Shown: positions 34,005 through 42,590, numbered from the stretch's first letter. The stretch is DNA of 64,000 nt from Rhodococcus aetherivorans (GCF_011058165.1 NZ_JAALEG010000010.1:49136-113135), one strand, 5' to 3'. Made by a program: numbers and translations. The notes: generated by a model from the letters alone, not told the origin.

Positions 34005-34286
34005 ATGAACGTCGGTGAACGTTTGAAGAGCGCGGTGTGCACCGCGGAGGTCATCGTCGTCCGTATCGACGACGGCGCGACGGGGCCGCTGCTGTGCGGC
34101 GGCGAGCCGATGAGTGCGGATGCGGCGCCAGCCGCACCCGCGCAGGGCGGCGAGCTTCTCATGGGTAAGCGCTACTCCGGTGGCGGCGTCGAGGTCGTGG
34201 TCGTGCGCGGCGGCGCCGGGCCGCTCGCGGTCGGCGACGAGGTCCTCAGCCAGAAGCAGGCGAAGCCCCTCCCGTCCTCGGACTGA
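34005..34286 (+). CDS. Small conserved protein of unknown function
   Basis: A 93-residue protein with no family I can name securely. It has two cysteines in its N-terminal third (SAVCTAEVIVVR and GPLLCGGEP), a mid-protein GKRYSGGGVEVVVVRGG and a C-terminal KQAKPLPSSD. Proteins of this look occur in actinobacteria beside acyl-CoA metabolism genes. The spacing of the two Cys could bind a metal, but this is a guess. ATG 34005 follows GAGAGGAA, and the gene sits between a binding-protein gene and an acyl-CoA dehydrogenase gene on the same strand, so its expression is supported by position. Confidence 0.65.
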   Translation: MNVGERLKSAVCTAEVIVVRIDDGATGPLLCGGEPMSADAAPAAPAQGGELLMGKRYSGGGVEVVVVRGGAGPLAVGDEVLSQKQAKPLPSSD

Positions 34287-34326
34287 CCGGGCACCCGGCG
34301 CTCCCTCATCCACGAAAGGCGACAGC

Positions 34327-35499
34327 ATGATTCTCGGAACCTCGGCCGCGGCAGAGGACACCGCGTTGCTCACCGACACCATCCGCTCGGTGATCCGTCG
34401 GACGGACCCGGTCGACGGACGCGCGGAGCGCGTATACCGCGACGGTCCGGTCGATCGTGACCTGTGGGCCGTGCTGGGCACCGAGATCGGCGTGGGTGCA
34501 CTCGCCGTTCCGGAGGCCGCCGGTGGTCTCGGCGCGTCGTTCGCCGACGTCGCCGCCGTCCTCGAGCTGCTCGGTGCGGAACTGTGCAGGGTCCCGGTCC
34601 TCAGTGGCGTCGTTGCCGCCGCGGCCTTGTCGCGCTGCGACGGCGCGCCGCGTGCCGCGGAGCTGCTCGCCGGCATCGCGACGGGGGAGACCGTCGTCGC
34701 CACGGTCGTCACCGCACCGGGTACGGACCCCGGATTTCGGGCCGAACACGTGGGTGACGACGTGTTCGTGACGGGCCGAGCCGGTTTCGTCGTGGATGGC
34801 GACGTCGCCGACACCGTGCTGCTGCCCGCCGTCGACGAATCCGGGACGGTGGGCCTCTACGCCGTCGACGCAGCCGTGCTCACGTCCGAGCGGATGGACA
34901 CTACCGATGCGACCCGGATCCTGTCCCGGGTTCGTGCCGAGGCCGCCCCGGCGACCGTCCTCGCGGAGCGCGCTCCACTCGGGTGGATCCACGACAGGGC
35001 GGTCGTGGCCCTCGCGTGCGAGAGCCTGGGCGTCGCGCGTACCTGCCTGGCCAATGCCGTCGACTACGCCGGCCGGCGCGTCCAGTTCGGCCGCGTCATC
35101 GGCGGATTCCAGGCGATCAAGCACATGCTCGCCGAGGTCTCCGTGGCCGTCGAACTCGCCGAGTCCGCCGTTGCCCACGCCGTGTGGGCCGTCGTGGAGG
35201 GGAGCGACGACGATCTGGCCGAGGCCGCTGCGATCGCAGCCCTCGCCTGCGGGGACGCCGCACGCCTCGCCGTCGAGAAGAACGTCCAGGTGCACGGCGG
35301 CATCGGCTTCACCTGGGAACACACCGCACACCTGTACTACCGCCGTGCTCTGACTTCCGGCGTCCTGTGGGGGAGCGGTGACGATCATGCCCAGCGCCTC
35401 TATGCTCTGGCCGCGGCAGGCGCCGCGACAAGCAGCGAGGCATCCACCGATCCGAGGCAGGAGCCGGCATCCGCCGTGCTCTCCTCCACCGAGTCCTGA
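34327..35499 (+). CDS. Acyl-CoA dehydrogenase (possible second heterotetramer subunit)
   Basis: A 390-residue protein of the acyl-CoA dehydrogenase family. The N-terminal part is divergent (GALAVPEAAGGLGASFADVA) and the middle domain is weak. The C-terminal part is well kept: RRVQFGRVIGGFQAIKHMLA and VQVHGGIGFTWEHTAHLYYR. This one-sided conservation is typical of one subunit of FadE28/29-like or ChsE-like pairs in which FAD or catalytic residues are shared between chains. The 31572 gene in the same operon is the likely partner. ATG 34327 is assigned from the family start. Confidence 0.83.
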   Translation: MILGTSAAAEDTALLTDTIRSVIRRTDPVDGRAERVYRDGPVDRDLWAVLGTEIGVGALAVPEAAGGLGASFADVAAVLELLGAELCRVPVLSGVVAAAALSRCDGAPRAAELLAGIATGETVVATVVTAPGTDPGFRAEHVGDDVFVTGRAGFVVDGDVADTVLLPAVDESGTVGLYAVDAAVLTSERMDTTDATRILSRVRAEAAPATVLAERAPLGWIHDRAVVALACESLGVARTCLANAVDYAGRRVQFGRVIGGFQAIKHMLAEVSVAVELAESAVAHAVWAVVEGSDDDLAEAAAIAALACGDAARLAVEKNVQVHGGIGFTWEHTAHLYYRRALTSGVLWGSGDDHAQRLYALAAAGAATSSEASTDPRQEPASAVLSSTES

Positions 35500-35528
35500 A
35501 CCCCGCTCGTTCAGAAAGCGAGTACACC

Positions 35529-36695
35529 GTGTCCCACGTCTCCGTACGCCAGCTGCTCAAGAACTTCGACGGAAAACCACCCACCGTCGCCGTCGACCAC
35601 CTCGACCTCGAGATCGAGGACGGCGAATTCCTCGTGCTGCTCGGCCCGTCGGGCTGCGGCAAGACCACGACGCTCCGCTGCCTCGCGGGCCTCGAACAGC
35701 CGGCCGGAGGCTCCATCACCCTCGGCGACCAGGTGGTGTTCGACCGGCAGCGCGGCATCAACCTCACCCCGGACAAGCGGTTCATCGGAATGGTGTTCCA
35801 GTCCTACGCTCTGTGGCCGCACATGACTGTGCGCAAGAACATCGCCTATCCGCTCAAGTCCCGCAAGCTCACCGACGCTCTCGCGAGCGGGCGCGTCGAG
35901 GAGACCGCGGCGCTGGTGGACTGCGAGCGGTTGCTCGACCGTCTCCCCGCCGAGCTGTCCGGCGGTCAGCAGCAGCGCGTGGCTCTGGCCCGCGGCCTGG
36001 TCTCCCACCCTGACCTGGTGCTGTTCGACGAGCCGCTGAGCAACCTCGACGCCCGCCTGCGCGACCAGGTGCGCGCGGAGCTCCACGACCTGCACCAGCG
36101 CAAGCCGTTCACCGCGGTGTTCGTCACGCACGACCAGAGCGAAGCCCTCGCTCTGGGAACCCGGATGGCGATCATGAGGTCGGGCAGCATCGTCCAGATG
36201 GGCCCGCCCCGCGAGGTCTTCGAGGAGCCGGTCGACGAGTACGTCGCGGGTTTCACCGGCATGTCGAACCGGGTCCCGTGCGAGTACGTCGACGGCCGCT
36301 GGTACGCGTTGGGCACCGAGATCCACGGCATGCAGCCGCGTGCGGCCGCGTCGGTCGGCTCGTTCGTGGTGCGCCTGCGCCCCGAAAAAGTACGCCTGGT
36401 CCCGGACGTGGCGGACCTGCAGCCCGGCGAGGCGGGCATGTTCGTCAACGTCGACGACGTCGAGTACGGTGGCCTGCACCTGGACGTCATGCTCTCGGTC
36501 GCGGTCGAGGGCTCCCAACGCCGCCAGTTGCACGCCCGCGTCGCGACGTTCGATTCGTTCCGCGCACCGCGGCTGATCGAACGCGACGCGCGGATGGTTC
36601 TCGCCTTCGACCCGATCGACGGGCGCACCTTCGACACCGACGGCAGGGCGCTGCCGATGGATCAGCAGGCGCTCGTCAGCGCCCTGGTGGGGTGA
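35529..36695 (+). CDS. ABC-importer ATPase (FbpC/PotA-like)
   Basis: A 388-residue ATPase. Walker A is GPSGCGKTT, the signature is LSGGQQQRVALAR, Walker B is LVLFDEPLSNLDA and the H-loop is VFVTHD. After residue 240 a C-terminal OB/TOBE-type domain follows (FVVRLRPEKVRLVPD), where importers of this class are often regulated. GTG 35529 is the annotated start. With the permease 6 bp downstream and the lipoprotein at 32898 it forms a complete importer. The class includes iron, putrescine and thiamine importers; the catabolic context argues for an organic substrate. Confidence 0.92.
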   Translation: MSHVSVRQLLKNFDGKPPTVAVDHLDLEIEDGEFLVLLGPSGCGKTTTLRCLAGLEQPAGGSITLGDQVVFDRQRGINLTPDKRFIGMVFQSYALWPHMTVRKNIAYPLKSRKLTDALASGRVEETAALVDCERLLDRLPAELSGGQQQRVALARGLVSHPDLVLFDEPLSNLDARLRDQVRAELHDLHQRKPFTAVFVTHDQSEALALGTRMAIMRSGSIVQMGPPREVFEEPVDEYVAGFTGMSNRVPCEYVDGRWYALGTEIHGMQPRAAASVGSFVVRLRPEKVRLVPDVADLQPGEAGMFVNVDDVEYGGLHLDVMLSVAVEGSQRRQLHARVATFDSFRAPRLIERDARMVLAFDPIDGRTFDTDGRALPMDQQALVSALVG

Positions 36696-36700
36696 GGGCG

Positions 36701-38434
36701 ATGGCGATTCTGACACTGCCACGGACCGAGGAGCACGAGTCCGTCACAACCGCCCCGAACGGCATGCGGAATACGGCGGTGCGCGCCGGGGCACGCCGAA
36801 TGGGTGTCGTCGCGTTCACCGCGTTGCTCGCCTACCTGGTCGTCCTCCCGATCGTGCGCCTGCAACTGACCGCGTTCGAGGACGGCGCTGCCGGTTACTC
36901 GCGGGCATTCGGATTGTCGCGTATCGGTCAGATCCTCTGGTACACACTCGGATTGGCGATCGGATCACTGGCCATCGCGATGGTGCTGGGAACCGCTCTG
37001 GCGTGGGCGGCCAGCCGCCTGCCCCGCCGATTCGCGTTCCTCGAAGTCCTGCCGATTCTGCCCATCGTCATTCCGGCTGTCGCCTCGATCGTCGGCTGGG
37101 CGTTTCTGCTGTCGCCGCGGCCCGGCTACCTCAACGCCATGCTGCGGAATCTGCCGTGGTGGTCGCACCTCGAGGAAGGCCCGGTCGACATCTACTCGAT
37201 CGAGTGGATCGTCATCATCACCGGCTTCTCGCTGAGTTCGTTCGTCTTCATGTTCGTCCGCTCCGGATTCGAGAACATCAACTCCGAGATGATCGAGGCC
37301 GCACAGGTTTCCGGCATGCCGGAATGGAAGGTCTTTTTCAGGATCACCCTTCCGCTGCTGCGCCCGACCCTCATCTACGGCTCCGGTGTCGCGCTGCTGC
37401 TCGGTCTCGGCCAGTTCACCGGACCACTGCTTCTGGGCACCAACTCCGGCGTCAGCGTGCTCACGACCGAGATGTACTTCCAGATCAGTGACAGTCCCGC
37501 GCAGTTCGCGACCGCCGCAGCGCTCGGCTCACCGCTGCTCGTCGTCGGTGTCGTCGTGGTGTTCGCGCAGAAGGCGATGCTCGGCAATCAGCGTCGGTTC
37601 GTCACGCACGGCGGCAAGGCGTTCAAATCACAGGGTCGGCCCTCCAAGGCCGGCGTCGCGGTGATCCTGGTGTTCTCGCTGCTGTCGACGATCCTGCCGC
37701 TGCTCGCCCTGGTGTTCGTCGCGCTGTCCCGATACTGGCGCGGCACCATCGACTTCTCGACCCTGACGTTCGACAACTTCCGCACGATCTTCTCCGGCAC
37801 GGCCGTGCCGGCCGCGGTCGGCAACAGCTTGATGTTCTCGTTCGCGGCCATGGCGATCGTGCTGCCGCTCGGCTTCGTCGCGGCCGGCCTGATCGTGCGC
37901 GGCCAGCGCTACCCGGCCCTTCGCCTCCTCGTCGACGTTCTGGTATCGATGCCGCTCGGAGTTCCAGCCGTGATCTTCGGCGCAGCGTTCCTGCTGACCT
38001 ACACCACCGGTCCGATCATCCTGTACGGCACGCCGTGGGTCGTGATTCTGGTGTACGTCACGCTCATGCTGCCGTTCGCGACCCGCATGCAGCTGTCGTC
38101 CATGCTCGCGCTCGGCGACAGCTACCTCGAGGCGTCCCGCGTCAGCGGCGCGGGCTTCGTCGCCACGAACGTGAAGATCCTGCTGCCGCTCATGCGCGGC
38201 AGCTTGGGCGGCACCGCGGCACTGCTGTTCGTGCTGCTCACCCACGAGTTCACGGCGTCGCTGCTCGTGCGCGCGTCCCGGACCCAGGTCATGGGCACCA
38301 TCCTGTTCGAGTACTGGTCCAACGGCGGGTACCCGCTGGTGGCCGCCGTGGCCCTCGTGATGACGGGCGTGACCGCCGTGGGTGTCACTGCGGCGATGCT
38401 CGCCGGCGGCGCGGACGCGATGAGCAAGATGTGA
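36701..38434 (+). CDS. ABC-importer permease with two fused membrane domains
   Basis: A 577-residue permease of the FbpB/AfuB type, with about 12 membrane segments in two homologous halves. Each half has an EAA loop, EAAQVSGMPEWKVFFRITLP near residue 200 and EASRVSGAGFVATNVKILLP near 485. Fusing both domains means one gene supplies the whole channel. ATG 36701 comes 6 bases after the ATPase stop. The operon ends in a perfect 15-bp hairpin. It should pair with the ATPase at 35529 and the lipoproteins at 32898 and 13098. Confidence 0.92.
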   Translation: MAILTLPRTEEHESVTTAPNGMRNTAVRAGARRMGVVAFTALLAYLVVLPIVRLQLTAFEDGAAGYSRAFGLSRIGQILWYTLGLAIGSLAIAMVLGTALAWAASRLPRRFAFLEVLPILPIVIPAVASIVGWAFLLSPRPGYLNAMLRNLPWWSHLEEGPVDIYSIEWIVIITGFSLSSFVFMFVRSGFENINSEMIEAAQVSGMPEWKVFFRITLPLLRPTLIYGSGVALLLGLGQFTGPLLLGTNSGVSVLTTEMYFQISDSPAQFATAAALGSPLLVVGVVVVFAQKAMLGNQRRFVTHGGKAFKSQGRPSKAGVAVILVFSLLSTILPLLALVFVALSRYWRGTIDFSTLTFDNFRTIFSGTAVPAAVGNSLMFSFAAMAIVLPLGFVAAGLIVRGQRYPALRLLVDVLVSMPLGVPAVIFGAAFLLTYTTGPIILYGTPWVVILVYVTLMLPFATRMQLSSMLALGDSYLEASRVSGAGFVATNVKILLPLMRGSLGGTAALLFVLLTHEFTASLLVRASRTQVMGTILFEYWSNGGYPLVAAVALVMTGVTAVGVTAAMLAGGADAMSKM

Positions 38435-38444
38435 CATGTTCCCG

Positions 38445-38479
38445 GACCGCCCGGCCGACCACGTGTCGGCCGGGCGGTC
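38445..38479 (+). terminator. Terminator of the ABC-importer operon
   Basis: GACCGCCCGGCCGAC (38445-38459) pairs perfectly with 38465-38479 around a 5-nt loop. It lies 11 bases after the permease stop and marks the right end of the island. Confidence 0.75.
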
Positions 38480-38549
38480 GTGCGTTCTGCCCGATTGTGC
38501 GGTGCCGACACACAACGGCGGACAGCCCGGGTTTCCGTATCGGAATTGA

Positions 38550-38566
38550 TTAACACATATACTAAC
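38550..38566. promoter_or_regulatory. Likely MarR operator upstream of marR-type gene
   Basis: TTAACACATATACTAAC lies 29 bp before the MarR start. It shares TTAA and TACTAAC in identical spacing with the site at 39173-39189 before hmgA. This suggests that the MarR protein represses itself and the homogentisate operon. Confidence 0.5.
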
Positions 38567-38594
38567 GCGGCCGTCCTCGGATAAGGTGGCGCCC

Positions 38595-39128
38595 ATGACC
38601 GAAGCGGACGCCCGCGACCTCGACTACTGGTCCTTCGTCGAACTCGCGAACCGGCGCCTGAGCAGCCGATACGGCGATTACCACGAGCAGGCCACCGAGG
38701 TGCTGCTGACCCTCAACCGGGCCTCCGACATCGTCACGTACGACCTGGAGGCGGCCGTGCACCGCCCGAGGGGGCGGTCGTGGTCGGCGTACCGCCTGAT
38801 GTTCGTCACCTGGCTTGCCGGCCCCATCGAGCCGAAGGTGGCCGCCAAGCTCACCGGCATGAGCCGCGCCGCTGTCTCCAATCTCGCGAAACCGCTGGTC
38901 GAGGCCGGTCTGCTGGCTCGCACCCCGGATCCGGAGGACGGCCGGTCGGTCCGCTTGTCGCTCACCGAGGCCGGCGAGCGGGAGATCGTGGAGACGTTCC
39001 GCGCCCAGAACGAGCGCGAGGCCGCCTGGGTCGATGTGCTGACCGAGGCGGAGCAGCAGATCCTCGTCATGCTGCTCAACAAGCTCATCACCAAGCGCAG
39101 CCGGTTCGATATGCGCGACCGCAACTGA
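38595..39128 (+). CDS. MarR-family transcriptional regulator
   Basis: A 177-residue winged-helix regulator. The recognition region includes AAKLTGMSRAAVSNLAKPLV, and the wing follows in TPDPEDGRSVRLSLTEAGE. A start at ATG 38595 places AAGGTGG just upstream; a GTG at 38586 is the alternative. It precedes hmgA by 114 bp on the same strand, and the gap plus its own promoter carry matching inverted-repeat-like sites. Homogentisate or a related aromatic acid is a reasonable inducer, by analogy with other MarR regulators of aromatic pathways. Confidence 0.87.
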   Translation: MTEADARDLDYWSFVELANRRLSSRYGDYHEQATEVLLTLNRASDIVTYDLEAAVHRPRGRSWSAYRLMFVTWLAGPIEPKVAAKLTGMSRAAVSNLAKPLVEAGLLARTPDPEDGRSVRLSLTEAGEREIVETFRAQNEREAAWVDVLTEAEQQILVMLLNKLITKRSRFDMRDRN

Positions 39129-39172
39129 CAACCGATCTTCCCGATGTGGTTGCGCTCACGTCCGAAAACTAG

Positions 39173-39189
39173 TTAAGGTGTTTACTAAC
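39173..39189. promoter_or_regulatory. Likely MarR operator upstream of hmgA
   Basis: TTAAGGTGTTTACTAAC matches the site before the MarR gene at 12 of 17 positions, including all of TACTAAC. It is part of a wider inverted repeat, TAGT (39170-39173) with ACTA (39184-39187). It lies 53 bp upstream of hmgA. Confidence 0.5.
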
Positions 39190-39242
39190 ACCGCGGGGGA
39201 TCTCCGCGGATCAGCCACCCAGAGCCCGAGGAGCGGAATCCC

Positions 39243-40439
39243 ATGGCGTTCTATCGACAGCTCGGCGTCATCCCGCCGAAGCGGCACACGCAGCACCGCA
39301 ACGAGGACGGCGGGCTGTTCTACGAGGAGCTGATGGGCGAGGAGGGCTTCTCCTCGGACTCGGCGCTGCTCTACCACCGCCACATCCCGTCGGCCATCGT
39401 CGACGCGACCGAGTGGAAGCTGCCCGAGCAGGCCACCACCCCGAACCACCCCCTCAAGCCGCGCCACCTGAAGCTGCACGATCTGTTCCCGGAGACCGTC
39501 TGGGCCGAGACCGACGTCGTCACCGGCCGCCGGCTGATCCTCGGCAACGCGGACGTGCGCCTCTCCTACGTCGTCTCGACGAAGGAGTCGCCGCTCTACC
39601 GCAACGTCGTCGGCGACGAGATGGTCTACGTCGAGTCCGGCACCGCCCGCGTCGAGACCGTTTTCGGTGTGCTCGACGCGAAGGCCGGCGACTACGTGCT
39701 GCTGCCGATGGCCACCACGCACCGCTGGATCCCCACCGGCGACGAGCCGCTGCGCGCCTATGTCATCGAGGCCAACAGCCACATCGTCCCGCCGAAGCGC
39801 TTCCTGTCGCGGTTCGGCCAGTTCCTCGAGCACGCGCCGTTCTGCGAGCGCGACCTGCACGGCCCGACCGAGCTGATCCAGGTGGAGGACACCAACGTCG
39901 AGGTCCTGGTCAAGCACCGCACCTCGCACGGCATCGTCGGCACCCGCTACCTCGTGCCCAACCACCCGTTCGACGTCGTCGGCTGGGACGGCTGCCTGTA
40001 CCCGTACACCTTCAGCATCCACGACTACGAGCCCATCACCGGCCGAGTCCACCAGCCGCCGCCGGCGCACCAGGCGTTCGAGGGCAACAACTTCGTCATC
40101 TGCAACTTCGTGCCCCGCAAGGTGGACTACCACCCGCTGGCGATCCCGGTGCCGTACTACCACTCCAACGTCGACTCCGACGAGATCATGTTCTACTGCG
40201 GCGGCGACTACGAGGCCCGCAAGGGCTCCGGCATCGGCCAGGGTTCGATCTCCGTCCATCCCGGCGGCCACGCCCACGGTCCGCAGCCCGGTGCCTACGA
40301 GCGGAGCATCGGCGTCGACTTCTTCGACGAGCTCGCCGTCATGGTGGACACGTTCCGGCCGCTCGAACTCGGCGAGGGTGCGCTCGCGTGCGAGGATGCG
40401 GCCTACGCCGGAAGCTGGAACCGGGGGCTGCAGAAGTGA
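39243..40439 (+). CDS. hmgA: Homogentisate 1,2-dioxygenase
   Basis: A 398-residue non-haem iron dioxygenase that opens the ring of homogentisate to maleylacetoacetate in tyrosine and phenylalanine breakdown. It is a cupin protein. Family blocks include YVESGTARVETVFGVLDAKA, LPMATTHRWIP and ISVHPGGHAHGPQPGAYERS. Iron ligands (His/His/Glu) are plausible in the PYYHSNVDSDEIMFYCGGDY region and the HPGGHAHGPQPG block. Length is close to the roughly 390-residue bacterial form. ATG 39243 has GAGGAG about 10 bases upstream. The next gene overlaps by 4 bases. Confidence 0.93.
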   Translation: MAFYRQLGVIPPKRHTQHRNEDGGLFYEELMGEEGFSSDSALLYHRHIPSAIVDATEWKLPEQATTPNHPLKPRHLKLHDLFPETVWAETDVVTGRRLILGNADVRLSYVVSTKESPLYRNVVGDEMVYVESGTARVETVFGVLDAKAGDYVLLPMATTHRWIPTGDEPLRAYVIEANSHIVPPKRFLSRFGQFLEHAPFCERDLHGPTELIQVEDTNVEVLVKHRTSHGIVGTRYLVPNHPFDVVGWDGCLYPYTFSIHDYEPITGRVHQPPPAHQAFEGNNFVICNFVPRKVDYHPLAIPVPYYHSNVDSDEIMFYCGGDYEARKGSGIGQGSISVHPGGHAHGPQPGAYERSIGVDFFDELAVMVDTFRPLELGEGALACEDAAYAGSWNRGLQK

Positions 40440-41320
40440 GCACTCTCGGAGCCCTGCTGACGGAACTGTGCGACGACGCCGCGCTGTTCCCGCCCGGCAA
40501 CGCCCCGCTCGATCGTGCCCTGCCGGCCCACGCCGCGCACCGCGTCGCCGACCATGCCGGGCTGGTGGGCACGTTCGTGTTCCCGGCGCCGCGGATCCCG
40601 GAGTTGCTCGAGGCACTCGGACAGCGCCCGTTCGGGGGCGACCTCACCCTGAGCCTGACCGTTCCGAGCGGGCCGTCCGCGGTCGTTCCCGCGATGGAGA
40701 GCCTGCGCGACGTGGACGGCGTCACCGTGGCCGCCCTCGAGATCGCCGTGCCCGCCGGGGAGAGCCCCGCCGGTGTGCTCGTCGCCCTCGACCTGATCGC
40801 CGCCGAGTACCCCGGAGTCGCACTGTTCGTGGAGGTCCCGCGCGACGAGCGCCGCGCCGAGATCCTCCAGGGACTCGTGGGGTCGCGTTACGCGGCGAAG
40901 TTCCGCACGGGCGGGGTCGTCGCGGAGGCGTACCCCGACGAACGGGAACTCGCCGACGCCCTCTCGACCGTGGTCCGCACGAAGGTCCCGTTCAAGGCCA
41001 CGGCGGGCCTGCACCACGCGGTCCGCAACACCGACCCGCACACCGGATTCGAACAGCACGGATTCCTCAACGTGCTCGCCGCCGTCGACGCCGTGCTCGA
41101 CGGTGCGGACACCGCGGCCGTCGCGGCGGTGCTCGCCGACCGGGACGGCGCCGGCCTCGCCGCCCGACTGCGCGACCTGTCGCCTGCTCGAATCGAAGAG
41201 CTGCGCAACAGCTTCCGCTCGTTCGGCACCTGCAGCATTGCGGAGCCGCTCGCCGATCTCGTCGAGGTCGGCCTGGCCCCGTCGACGATGTCCCCGATCA
41301 CCGAAGGATCCCTTGCATGA
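40436..41320 (+). CDS. Uncharacterised protein between hmgA and fahA
   Basis: A 294-residue protein with no named function that I recognise. Notable blocks are LCDDAALFPPGNAPLDRAL near the N-terminus, AAKFRTGGVVAEAYPDEREL and VPFKATAGLHHAVRNTDPHT. Lysine, histidine and glycine-rich turns at strand ends suggest a TIM-barrel enzyme. It overlaps hmgA and fahA by 4 bases each, so it is co-translated with both. The missing step between those enzymes is the cis-trans isomerisation of maleylacetoacetate, and no glutathione-type isomerase gene is present. A role in that step is possible but unproven. Confidence 0.75.
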   Translation: MSTLGALLTELCDDAALFPPGNAPLDRALPAHAAHRVADHAGLVGTFVFPAPRIPELLEALGQRPFGGDLTLSLTVPSGPSAVVPAMESLRDVDGVTVAALEIAVPAGESPAGVLVALDLIAAEYPGVALFVEVPRDERRAEILQGLVGSRYAAKFRTGGVVAEAYPDERELADALSTVVRTKVPFKATAGLHHAVRNTDPHTGFEQHGFLNVLAAVDAVLDGADTAAVAAVLADRDGAGLAARLRDLSPARIEELRNSFRSFGTCSIAEPLADLVEVGLAPSTMSPITEGSLA

Positions 41321-42504
41321 CCGTCATCGACATTCCGGAAGGTTCGCTCTTCGGCGCGAACAACCTGCCCTACGGTGTGTTCTCCACGGCCGGAACGGAG
41401 CCCCGCGTCGGTGTGCGCGTCGGTGACTCCGTCCTCGACCTCTCCGTCGTGTTCGACGACCCCGCCTTCGCCGAGCCCACCCTCAACGCCTTCATGGCGC
41501 AGGGCCGCGCCCGCTGGGACGAGGTGCGCGCCGCGCTGCAGAGCCTGGTCACCGGGGACGTGCCCGCCGAGGCCGTGCACGCCGTCGCGGACGTCGAACT
41601 GCACCTGCCGATCGAGGTCGCCGACTACGTCGATTTCTACGCGTCGGAGAACCACGCGTCGAACCTCGGACGGCTGTTCCGGCCCGACAATCCGTCGCCG
41701 CTGATGCCGAACTGGAAGCACCTGCCGGTCGGCTACCACGGCCGCTCGAGCACCGTCGTCGTTTCCGGCGTGGACATCGTGCGCCCGTGTGGCCAGCGCA
41801 AGGGCCCCAACGACCCGGCGCCCGTCTTCGGTCCGTCGATCCGTCTCGACATCGAGGCCGAGATGGGCTTCGTCGTCGGTGTCGGCTCGCCGATGGGATC
41901 GTCGATCACCCCGGACGAGTTCGCCGACCACTGCTTCGGGGCCGTCATCCTCAACGACTGGTCGGCCCGTGACATCCAGGCGTGGGAGTACGTGCCGCTC
42001 GGCCCGAACCTCGGCAAGTCCTTCGCGACCTCGATCTCCCCGTGGGTCGTGCCGCTGGCCGCACTCGAGGCCGCCCGCGTCGACACCCCGGTGCAGGACC
42101 CGGAGCCGCTGCCGTACCTGAAGGGCACCGAGAAGTGGGGCCTGGACATCGATCTCGAGGTCGAATGGAACGGCCACGTCGTCTCGCGTCCGCCGTACGC
42201 CCAGATGTACTGGTCGCCGGCGCAAATGCTCGCGCACACGTCCGTCAACGGTGCCGCCACCCGCACCGGCGACCTGTTCGGATCCGGCACCATCTCCGGG
42301 CCGGAGAAGGACCAGCGCGGCGCGTTCATCGAACTCACCTGGGGCGGTAAGGAACCGGTTCAGGTCGGCGACGAGACCCGCACCTTCCTCGAGGACGGCG
42401 ACGAGATCGCGATCTCCGCGACCGCGCCGGGTCCGGACGGCACCCGAATCGGCTTCGGCGAGGTCCGCACCCGCATCCTGCCCGCGAAGGACGCCGGCCG
42501 CTGA
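41317..42504 (+). CDS. fahA: Fumarylacetoacetase
   Basis: A 395-residue hydrolase that splits fumarylacetoacetate to fumarate and acetoacetate, the last step of the homogentisate route. The N-terminal FAH domain is followed by the catalytic C-terminal domain with VDFYASENHASNLGRLFRP and KHLPVGYHGRSSTVVVSG. Metal and substrate contacts are plausible in IEAEMGFVVG and LNDWSARDIQAWEYVPLGP. Late blocks are SPWVVPLAALE and DLFGSGTISGP. Length fits actinobacterial members (about 400). The start, ATG 41317, overlaps the previous stop. Confidence 0.93.
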   Translation: MTVIDIPEGSLFGANNLPYGVFSTAGTEPRVGVRVGDSVLDLSVVFDDPAFAEPTLNAFMAQGRARWDEVRAALQSLVTGDVPAEAVHAVADVELHLPIEVADYVDFYASENHASNLGRLFRPDNPSPLMPNWKHLPVGYHGRSSTVVVSGVDIVRPCGQRKGPNDPAPVFGPSIRLDIEAEMGFVVGVGSPMGSSITPDEFADHCFGAVILNDWSARDIQAWEYVPLGPNLGKSFATSISPWVVPLAALEAARVDTPVQDPEPLPYLKGTEKWGLDIDLEVEWNGHVVSRPPYAQMYWSPAQMLAHTSVNGAATRTGDLFGSGTISGPEKDQRGAFIELTWGGKEPVQVGDETRTFLEDGDEIAISATAPGPDGTRIGFGEVRTRILPAKDAGR

Positions 42505-42590
42505 GCCGACTCTCCCCGGATCCGCGCGCCGGTTCGACAGTGGCGCGGTGCATTCCGCGCGTCGACGTCCGGTCGGTGCGCGGATCCGTT

